Shown here in pieces: positions 6,283 through 13,002 of a stretch of DNA of 64,000 nt (position 1 is the stretch's first letter; the number at the start of each line of letters is the position of its first letter). The DNA comes from Opitutaceae bacterium. Lineage in GTDB: Bacteria > Verrucomicrobiota > Verrucomicrobiia > Opitutales > Opitutaceae. The notes beneath the pieces were generated by a model, which was not told where the DNA came from, made no database searches, and was given only the letters and a program-made list of their open reading frames with translations. The position numbers and the translations under genes were made by a program. The stretch lies in the NCBI GenBank assembly GCA_027485815.1, contig JAIXQE010000176.1:1-64000 (forward strand), read 5' to 3'.

Positions 6283-8682
6283 ATGCACCGCCACCTCCTC
6301 TTGCGTCTGCTGCCGGCCTGCGCCGGTGCGACCGTTCTCCTCGGCCAAGGCGCGCCCGCGCCCAAGCCCGCGGACACCCCCGTCTCGCTCGATCGCTTCG
6401 TCGTCCAATCCGTCCCGGCTCCCGTGGCGAACCACCTCGCCGGCCGCGAACAGATCGCGCTCCAGTCGGCGGCGACCAGCGTGATCAACGTCATCAAGTT
6501 CCTCCCCGGCGTGAGCCTCTCCCAAGGGGACGGCATCGGCGGTGACGACTGGTCCACCCGGATCAACATCCGCGGCTTCACCGAGGGGCAGCTCGGCTTC
6601 TCCTTCGATGGGGTGACGACCGGCTACACGGCCTACGGCGGCGGCGCCAAGCCGAACCGTTACGTGGACGTGGAGAACCTGGCCGCCGTGGTGGTCTCGC
6701 AGGGTGCGGCGGAGATTTCCTCCGCTTCCGCGCAGGCGCTGGGCGGGACGCTCGCCTACACTTCGGTCGCCCCCGCGGAGCAGGCCGGCGTGCAGGCCCG
6801 CTTCACCGCCGGGTCCTTCGGCCTGCAGCGCGGCTCCGTCCGGGTCGACACCGGCAAGCTGGCGGGCGGCCTCCGGGGCTACGTGAGCCTTTCCAACCTG
6901 CAGTACGACAACTGGGTGCGGGACTACGTCGGGGGCGACGCCGCCCTGAGCAAGCGGATCCACGCCGACGCGAAGGCGATCGCCGACCTCGGCTCGACCA
7001 AGCTCACCTTCTGGGCCTCCCTCGACAACGTTGCGCCCGAGATCAACTTCCAGGGCGTCTCCCTCCGCCAGTTCGCCCAGAGCCCGCGGGATGACCGTCT
7101 GACCTTCACCTTCACCGGGCGGCCGAACACGGATCAGAATTACGCCCCGACCTGGACCACGATCCGCACCAACACCCTGACCTACCTGAAGGCCGAGACC
7201 CGGCTCTCGGACGGCCTGAGCTTCAGCGTGCAGCCGTACTGGGGCTACCAGAACGGCAAGGGCCAGTTCCTGCCCCCCTTCCAGGTGCGCCGGTTCGATC
7301 TGAGCGGCAACCTCTCCGCGGCGAGCAATTACGTGCCGGCCAACCGCGCGGGCACCGTCTTCTTCGCGGATGCCTCCGGCCGCGACATCGTGCCGGTCCA
7401 TCCGACGACCGGTGCCGCGCCGGCGGATCCATTCAGCATCGCCACCTACACCTGGCTCACGCCCGCCCAGCAGGCGGCCGCCAAGCCGCTGTCTTCGGCC
7501 CGCTTCAGCCGTTACCTGAACAACCGCTTTGGGGTGAACGCCGGGTCCGAGGTCCAGGTGGCCCCGGGCAACCGCCTGCGGTTCGGCCTGTGGCACGAGA
7601 CCCAGCGCCGCGAGCGGTACCGCACCTGGCATGCGGTCCTCGACCCGACCCAGAGCCCGGTGTACAACGAGGGCGCCTACTTGAAGTCCTTCCACTGGGA
7701 TTACCGCACGGCGACCAACATGCTCTACGCGGAGGACCAGGCGGTCTTCGGCCCGGTCACCGTCAACGTCGGCCTGAAGTACTTCCAGATCGACTTCCGC
7801 GGCCGCCAGCGGCTCCTGCAGTCGGACGGCTCCTTCTACGGGAAGGATCTCTCGAGCAACTCGAAGCCGCTCCCGAGCGCCGGCGTCGTGTACAAGCTTG
7901 ATGCCGCCTCCGAGTTCTTCGCGGGCGCCTCCCGTAATTTCTCCGCGGTCAAGGACACCATCTTCACCGACAACGTCACCGCCACCGGGACGGACTACTC
8001 GCGGGTGAAGCCTGAGTACGCGCTGAACCTGGACGCCGGCTATCGCTATGCCGGGCCCGACCTCGCCTTCTCCGCGACGGTCTATTCGATCCGCTACACC
8101 GACAAGATCGTGAACCTGAGCGGTTCCTTCGCCAAGGACTACACCAACACGGGGGCCGGCAGCGTGCTGGTCAACGTGGGCGGGCTCGACGCGATGGGCG
8201 CCGAGGTCGCGGCGAGCTACCGCCTGGGTGGCGGCTTCAACCTGCTGGGCTCCTTCAGCCGGACGCGGGCGATCTACACCGAGAACACGCCGGACGGCAC
8301 GATCCTCAAGGACAAGAAGGTCGTCGATACGCCGGAGCAGATCGCCTCCCTCGGGCTGGTTTACTCCAAGGGCGGCCTCTCCTTCGGCCTGGTCGGCAAG
8401 AACACCGGCCGGATCTACGGTACCTATTCGAACGATGGGTCCATCCCCGCGGTGACCGTCTATGACCTCAACCTCGGCTACACCCGCACGTTCTCCGGCC
8501 GCGAATTCATCCGCAGCCTCGGGTTCGAACTGAACGTGATGAACCTCCTGGACCGCAATTACCTCGGAGGCATCTCCATCAACGACCAGGGCTACGTGAA
8601 GAACGACGCCGCCGGCTCCACGATGCTGTACAACATCGGGGCTCCCCGCACGGTCGCCTTCTCGGTCACCCTCGGTTTCTGA
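6283..8682 (+). CDS. TonB-dependent outer-membrane receptor (799 aa), phosphonate-type locus
   Basis: A signal peptide (MHRHLLLRLLPACAGATVLL) precedes a TonB-box-like VSLDRFVVQS and a plug domain with the landmarks VIKFLPGVSLSQGD, INIRGF, FSFDGV and a VVVSQGAAEISSAS strand. The C-terminal 22-strand barrel ends with the outer-membrane signature TVAFSVTLGF. Such receptors import a bound substrate across the outer membrane using the TonB-ExbBD system. The gene opens a plus-strand set followed by a secreted phosphoesterase, an organophosphate-type importer and phnX, so a phosphonate or phosphonate ester is the likely ligand. A strong terminator follows at 8700. The ATG at 6283 begins the signal peptide; the 24 in-frame codons upstream look non-coding. 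Confidence 0.9.
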   Translation: MHRHLLLRLLPACAGATVLLGQGAPAPKPADTPVSLDRFVVQSVPAPVANHLAGREQIALQSAATSVINVIKFLPGVSLSQGDGIGGDDWSTRINIRGFTEGQLGFSFDGVTTGYTAYGGGAKPNRYVDVENLAAVVVSQGAAEISSASAQALGGTLAYTSVAPAEQAGVQARFTAGSFGLQRGSVRVDTGKLAGGLRGYVSLSNLQYDNWVRDYVGGDAALSKRIHADAKAIADLGSTKLTFWASLDNVAPEINFQGVSLRQFAQSPRDDRLTFTFTGRPNTDQNYAPTWTTIRTNTLTYLKAETRLSDGLSFSVQPYWGYQNGKGQFLPPFQVRRFDLSGNLSAASNYVPANRAGTVFFADASGRDIVPVHPTTGAAPADPFSIATYTWLTPAQQAAAKPLSSARFSRYLNNRFGVNAGSEVQVAPGNRLRFGLWHETQRRERYRTWHAVLDPTQSPVYNEGAYLKSFHWDYRTATNMLYAEDQAVFGPVTVNVGLKYFQIDFRGRQRLLQSDGSFYGKDLSSNSKPLPSAGVVYKLDAASEFFAGASRNFSAVKDTIFTDNVTATGTDYSRVKPEYALNLDAGYRYAGPDLAFSATVYSIRYTDKIVNLSGSFAKDYTNTGAGSVLVNVGGLDAMGAEVAASYRLGGGFNLLGSFSRTRAIYTENTPDGTILKDKKVVDTPEQIASLGLVYSKGGLSFGLVGKNTGRIYGTYSNDGSIPAVTVYDLNLGYTRTFSGREFIRSLGFELNVMNLLDRNYLGGISINDQGYVKNDAAGSTMLYNIGAPRTVAFSVTLGF

Positions 8683-8699
8683 TCCGCGTTCCTCGTCTC

Positions 8700-8739
8700 C
8701 GCCGGGCCACGCGGATCGCCGCGCGGCCCGGCGCTTTTT
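8700..8739 (+). terminator. Intrinsic terminator after the TonB receptor
   Basis: A 9-base perfect outer stem (CGCCGGGCC with GGCCCGGCG), an A-C mismatch and a 5-base inner stem (CGCGG/CCGCG) close an ATCG loop. CTTTTTG follows, with five T at 8735-8739. The T-run ends only six bases before the ATG of the metallophosphoesterase gene, so it may act as an attenuator within the locus rather than a full stop. Confidence 0.85.
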
Positions 8740-8745
8740 GCTTCC

Positions 8746-9696
8746 ATGCTGCGCCGCGACTTCCTCCTCGCCTCCGCCCTGACGCCCCTCGCCGCCCCGG
8801 CGGCGCCCGTGGCGCCGGCCCGCCGGTCGGGCCGCCGGGCCCTCCGGCTCGCCCACCTCACCGATGTCCACGTGCTGCCGGTCCGCGAGGGCTTGCAGGA
8901 CCCCCCGGGCGGGTTCGCCGCGGCGATCCGCCACGCCCAGGCGCTGCCCGACCGCCCCGACCTGATGTTCTTCGGCGGCGATCTGATCATGGACGGCCTC
9001 AAGGTGGAGCGGGACGAGACGGTCGCCCAGTGGGACGTCTGGGATTCCGTGCTGCGCCGCGAGCTCCAGGTGCCCGCCCGCTTCGCGCTGGGCAACCACG
9101 ACATCTGGGGCTGGGGGATCCGCGGCCGGCCCGGCCTCGAGCGGGAGAAGGGTTACGGCAAGGCGCTCGCCCTCGAACGGCTGGCGCTCCCCGACCGCTA
9201 TTATTCCTTCGACCAGAACGGCTGGCACTTCGTCGTGCTCGACAGCATGCAGCCGGACTTCGCGAACAAGCACAACTACACCGCGAGCCTCGACGAGGCC
9301 CAGTTCGCGTGGCTGGCGCGGGATTTGGCGGCGGTTCCGCCGACCACGCCGATCGCGATCCTCTCCCACATCCCCATCCTCAGCGCCTGCGTCTTCTTCG
9401 ATAACGAGCTGGAGGCGACCGGCAGCTGGGTGGTGCCGGGTGCCTGGACCCACATCGACGCCCGCCGGCTCAAGGACCTGTTCCGGCGCCATCCCAACGT
9501 GAAGGTCTGCCTCAGCGGGCACGTCCATCTGGTGGACGATGTGACCTACCTCGGGGTCCGCTACCTCTGCAACGGGGCGGTGAGCGGCGGGTGGTGGAAG
9601 GGCGATTACCAGGAGTTCCCGCCGGCCTACGCGATCGTGGACTTCTACGAGGACGGCACGGTCGAGCGGCAGCTGATGCCCTACCGCTCGCGGTGA
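8746..9696 (+). CDS. Secreted calcineurin-like metallophosphoesterase (316 aa)
   Basis: All five metal-binding blocks of the calcineurin-like superfamily are visible: LTDVHVL, FFGGDL, ALGNHDIWGWG, ILSHIPIL and LSGHVHLVDD. The N-terminus MLRRDFLLASALTPLAAPAA has a twin arginine and a hydrophobic stretch, suggesting Tat-dependent export to the periplasm. The closest general type is the CpdA/Icc phosphodiesterase group. Placed between a TonB receptor and an organophosphate-type permease, it probably cleaves phosphoester bonds in imported phosphonate esters or similar compounds. Its start lies directly behind the intrinsic terminator. The TGA overlaps a possible GTG start of the permease gene (GTGA). 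Confidence 0.88.
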   Translation: MLRRDFLLASALTPLAAPAAPVAPARRSGRRALRLAHLTDVHVLPVREGLQDPPGGFAAAIRHAQALPDRPDLMFFGGDLIMDGLKVERDETVAQWDVWDSVLRRELQVPARFALGNHDIWGWGIRGRPGLEREKGYGKALALERLALPDRYYSFDQNGWHFVVLDSMQPDFANKHNYTASLDEAQFAWLARDLAAVPPTTPIAILSHIPILSACVFFDNELEATGSWVVPGAWTHIDARRLKDLFRRHPNVKVCLSGHVHLVDDVTYLGVRYLCNGAVSGGWWKGDYQEFPPAYAIVDFYEDGTVERQLMPYRSR

Positions 9697-9713
9697 GCGC
9701 CGGCGCCGGCTCC

Positions 9714-10997
9714 ATGGCCGGGGACGGCGGACCCGGCGCGACGGCGGCGGGTCCGGCCGGTGCCCCGCGGCCGGATTCCCCGCGCGCGTGGGGCCTGCTC
9801 GGGCTGCTGGTGGCGGGCTACATCGGCGTCTACCTGTGCCGGAAGAACCTGGCGGTGGCGGTGCCCCTGCTGGTCGATGACTTCGGGGCCACCCGCGAGG
9901 AGGTCGGCCGGATCGCCAGCGTGGGCACTTTGGCCTACGCCGCCGGCAAGCTGCTGCTGGCGCCGTTGGTGGACCGCTGGGGCGGGCGCGATTCGTTCCT
10001 CGGTGCCCTGCTCGCCGTGGTGGGCTGCGGCGCCCTGTCCGCCTTTTCGCCCACGCTCGGCATGCTGGGCCTGGCCTATGCCTGCAACCGCCTGGGCGCT
10101 TCGCCCGCGTGGGCGGCGATGGTCAAGCAAGCCTCGCCCTGGTTCGGTCAACGGAGTCAGGCCTTCGCCCTGGGCGTGCTCAGCCTGAGTTACGTCTTCG
10201 GGGGCGCCGCGTCGGTCGCGCTCGCCGGTTGGGTGGCGGCGTCCAGCGGCGGCAGTTGGCAGGCGATCCTGCTCGTGCCCTCCGGGGTGCTCGCGCTCCT
10301 CGCGGTGGCGGCGTGGCGCCTGCTCCCGCGGGACGCGCCGTCGCGCCGGGGCGACGGGTCCGGTCCCCGCCCCGCCCCCGCGCGGATCCCCTGGGCGGGA
10401 TTGCTCCGGGACCGTGGCTTCCAGGTGCTGTGCGCCCTGAGCTTCCTCCTCACGCTGGTCCGGGAGACCTTCAACGACTGGACGGTCGATTTCATCAAAT
10501 CCACGGGCGGCCCCGGCATGTCGCTGCAGGTGGCGTCCTTCCTCTCGCTCCCCTTCGACCTGTGCGGGGCGGCGGGCATTTTGGTGACCGGCGTGCTGCT
10601 GGGGCGCGGCTCGCCCGCGCGCCAGCGGTGGGTCCTGGCCGTGAATCTGACGCTCCTGGCCGGTAGCCTGTTCCTCCTCTCGCGTCCGTCGGCGCTGGCC
10701 TTCCCGTGGCTGGTCGCCCTCGTGGGGGTCGTCGGCTTTTGCGGCCTCGGGCCCTACAGCCTGCTCGCCGGCTACTTCTCGGTGCGCCTGCGGGGACCGG
10801 CCCTGGCCGGCACCATCTCCGGCCTGATTGACTCGGTCGGCTACCTCGCGGGCGTGCTCGCGGGATCCGGATTCGGGTGGATCCTCGACCGCTGGGGCTA
10901 CGGCACCGGCTTCGGCCTGCTGGCCGTCGGGGCCGCCGCCGCCGCGGGACTCGCCTGGCTGCTGCCCAGCCCCGCTCCCCCTTCGGAACATGCCTAA
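9714..10997 (+). CDS. MFS transporter, organophosphate:phosphate antiporter type (427 aa)
   Basis: About twelve hydrophobic segments are present. The first carries GYIGVYLCRKNLAVAVPLL, matching the OPA-family signature in which the arginine (R45 in GlpT) contacts the substrate phosphate. The second half contains LVRETFNDW, equivalent to the second substrate arginine (R269 region of GlpT). Both basic sites therefore support a phosphate- or phosphonate-bearing substrate carried across the inner membrane. The 3-prime end overlaps phnX by 8 bases, so the two are translationally linked. The start may alternatively be the GTG at 9693, which overlaps the phosphoesterase stop; neither has a good ribosome site. 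The usual phosphonate ABC transporter is not seen. Confidence 0.87.
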   Translation: MAGDGGPGATAAGPAGAPRPDSPRAWGLLGLLVAGYIGVYLCRKNLAVAVPLLVDDFGATREEVGRIASVGTLAYAAGKLLLAPLVDRWGGRDSFLGALLAVVGCGALSAFSPTLGMLGLAYACNRLGASPAWAAMVKQASPWFGQRSQAFALGVLSLSYVFGGAASVALAGWVAASSGGSWQAILLVPSGVLALLAVAAWRLLPRDAPSRRGDGSGPRPAPARIPWAGLLRDRGFQVLCALSFLLTLVRETFNDWTVDFIKSTGGPGMSLQVASFLSLPFDLCGAAGILVTGVLLGRGSPARQRWVLAVNLTLLAGSLFLLSRPSALAFPWLVALVGVVGFCGLGPYSLLAGYFSVRLRGPALAGTISGLIDSVGYLAGVLAGSGFGWILDRWGYGTGFGLLAVGAAAAAGLAWLLPSPAPPSEHA

Positions 10998-11766
10998 ACT
11001 CTCCGCCTCCCTTCCCGCCGTCGTCCTCGACTGGGCCGGGACCACCATCGATCAAGGGTGCATGGCGCCCGTCTTCGCCCTGCAGGCCGTGCTGCGGCGC
11101 GAGGGCATCCCCACGTCGATCGAGGAACTGCGCCTCGAGATGGGCCTGCCAAAACGGGACCACCTCCGCTCCATCCTCTCGCACCACGGGATGACCGAGT
11201 TGACCGACCGGCTCTATCCCGAACTGGAGCGCGAGATGCTCGTCCAGGTGGCGGCACGCACCGACCTCATTCCCGGGGTGGCCGCGGCGGTGGCCTGGCT
11301 CCGCGCCGAGGGCATCGCCATCGGCACCACCACGGGCTATTCCCGGGTCATGCTGGAACGGGTTCTCCCCGCCGCCGCCGCCCAGGGCTATGCGCCGGAT
11401 GCGGTCGTCACCCCGGATGACGTCCCCGCCGGCCGCCCGGCGCCGTTCATGATGTACGCCAATGCGCTGCGGCTGGGGGTCTGGCCGCTCAGCCGCTTCG
11501 TGAAGGTCGGGGACACCCCGAGCGACATCGCGGAGGGCCGCAACGCCGGGGCGTGGACGATCGGGGTCGCGCTCACCGGCAACGCCCTGGGCCTCACGGA
11601 GCCGGAGATCCAGGCGCTTTCCGCCGGCGACCGTTCGGCCTGCTTTTCCGCCGCGCGCTCCGCGCTCCTCACCGCGGGGGCCCACGAGGTCATCGATGGA
11701 CTCGAGGAATTGCCCCAGGCCCTCACGCGGCTGGCTCGGCACGTGGCCGACGGGCGGCGGCCCTGA
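10990..11766 (+). CDS. phnX: Phosphonoacetaldehyde hydrolase (phosphonatase, 258 aa)
   Basis: This HAD-superfamily protein opens with the PhnX-type motif LDWAGTTID, with nucleophile D14 and an alanine where most HAD phosphatases have the second aspartate. The Schiff-base lysine is K55 in MGLPKRDHL, the hallmark that separates phosphonatases from other HAD enzymes. GTTTGY and VKVGDTPSDI supply the remaining HAD motifs. The enzyme converts phosphonoacetaldehyde to acetaldehyde and phosphate, the last step of 2-aminoethylphosphonate breakdown. Length is normal for the family. The partner transaminase gene phnW is not nearby; an FAD oxidoreductase converging from the other strand, 6 bases away, may take that role. 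Confidence 0.93.
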   Translation: MPKLSASLPAVVLDWAGTTIDQGCMAPVFALQAVLRREGIPTSIEELRLEMGLPKRDHLRSILSHHGMTELTDRLYPELEREMLVQVAARTDLIPGVAAAVAWLRAEGIAIGTTTGYSRVMLERVLPAAAAQGYAPDAVVTPDDVPAGRPAPFMMYANALRLGVWPLSRFVKVGDTPSDIAEGRNAGAWTIGVALTGNALGLTEPEIQALSAGDRSACFSAARSALLTAGAHEVIDGLEELPQALTRLARHVADGRRP

Positions 11767-11772
11767 GCCGCT

Positions 11773-12897
11773 TCAAGGAAGGGCCGCGACCACTTCCTCC
11801 GCGAGGCCGAAGGACAGGGTCATGCCGGCGCCGCCGAGGCCGTTGACGAGGGTGACCCCCGGCTCGGGCGAGAACACCCATTCGCTGCCCCCGTTCGTCA
11901 GCTTCGGGTAGACCCCGTGCCAGCGCTCCGCAATGGCGAGCGAGGGGGCCTGGAGGAACGTGCCCAGGTAGCCGAGGATCGCCGCGTTGATGTCCTCGCG
12001 ATCGAACGGATCGACGGTCAGCCCGTAGGCGTGCGAATCGCCGAGGGTCAGTTCGCGGCGGCCAGTCTCGGACACGAGGACGTGGATGCCGTGCGCGGTG
12101 TGGAAGGGCAGGTTGGCGCGCAGGCGCTCGCGGAGGGCCGGGAGCGACGGGCACGTCTGGAAGGAATCGTAGTGGGCGAGGGTAAGCCCCGCGCACAAGG
12201 CCGGACCCAGGGTCCACGCCGGGGGCTGGGGCCCGGTCCGCAGCATCTGCAGCTTGCAACGGGTGAGCGCCGCCGCGCGAAATTGTTCCGGGTACAGGGT
12301 CTCAAAGTCCGCCCCGCTGCAGACGATGACCCGGTCCGCCTGCAACTCCCCCCGGCTGGTCCGCACGCGGGGCAGGCGGATTTCCTGCACCGTCTCCCCG
12401 AACCGCAGCTCGACCCCGTGGTGTTCCTGCAGCCAGGCCGGGAGGCGGCCGATCGCCTCCCGCGGATCCACGGTGGCCTCGGTCGGACTCCAGAGCGCCC
12501 CGACCAAGCCCGCCGGACGGACGGCCGGGAAACGCGCCGCCACCTCCGGAGCCTCCAGCAAACTCCGGCCGTGGCCCGCGCCCGGGCCCGCGACAAATTC
12601 CCGGAGCACCTGCCATTCGTCCGCCTGATAGGCGAGGTGGAGGGAGCCTTCCGGCGCGAAGTGGATCCCGGTCTCCCGGGCGATCTCCGCCCACACGTCG
12701 CGGCTCCGCAGGGCCCGCGCGTGGCGCGGACCCTCGGGCTGGCCGATGGGCCACAGGAGCCCGAAGTTCCGGACCGAGGCCCCGACGGCCCGCTCCGTGC
12801 GCTCCACCAGGGCCACGCGGAGGCCGCGGCGCGCCGCCGCCCGCGCGTGCGCCAGCCCCACGATCCCCGCGCCCACCACCAGCAGATCGACCTTCAC
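11773..12897 (-). CDS. FAD-dependent oxidoreductase resembling phosphonate-linked (TIGR03364-like) enzymes (374 aa)
   Basis: The N-terminal dinucleotide-binding motif VVGAGIVGLAHARAAA and the following ERTERAVGASVRNFG place it in the DAO/glycine-oxidase superfamily, which oxidises amines and amino acids with FAD. The NFGLLWPIGQPEG segment and overall length resemble the TIGR03364 group, which is found beside phosphonatase genes. Members studied biochemically oxidise 2-aminoethylphosphonate or its N-methyl derivative to phosphonoacetaldehyde, the PhnX substrate. Here the gene converges on phnX with a 6-base gap and lies 105 bases downstream of a second TonB receptor on the same strand. Family placement is by memory of motifs; the exact amine substrate is inferred. 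Confidence 0.8.
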   Translation of the reverse strand: MKVDLLVVGAGIVGLAHARAAARRGLRVALVERTERAVGASVRNFGLLWPIGQPEGPRHARALRSRDVWAEIARETGIHFAPEGSLHLAYQADEWQVLREFVAGPGAGHGRSLLEAPEVAARFPAVRPAGLVGALWSPTEATVDPREAIGRLPAWLQEHHGVELRFGETVQEIRLPRVRTSRGELQADRVIVCSGADFETLYPEQFRAAALTRCKLQMLRTGPQPPAWTLGPALCAGLTLAHYDSFQTCPSLPALRERLRANLPFHTAHGIHVLVSETGRRELTLGDSHAYGLTVDPFDREDINAAILGYLGTFLQAPSLAIAERWHGVYPKLTNGGSEWVFSPEPGVTLVNGLGGAGMTLSFGLAEEVVAALP

Positions 12898-13002
12898 GGC
12901 TGCGCCCTCCGCGGCCGGACCGCTGGACGGCGGGTCCTCATCCCCCGCTGCCGTCCGCGGAAAGCGATAACCTCCAAGGCAGTCATCCGCGCGGATCTCC
13001 GT

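Noticed and set aside
8520-8545. TTCGAAC-like T-loop sequence considered as part of a tRNA
   Set aside because: It is inside the coding sequence of the TonB receptor and no matching acceptor, D or anticodon stems surround it.
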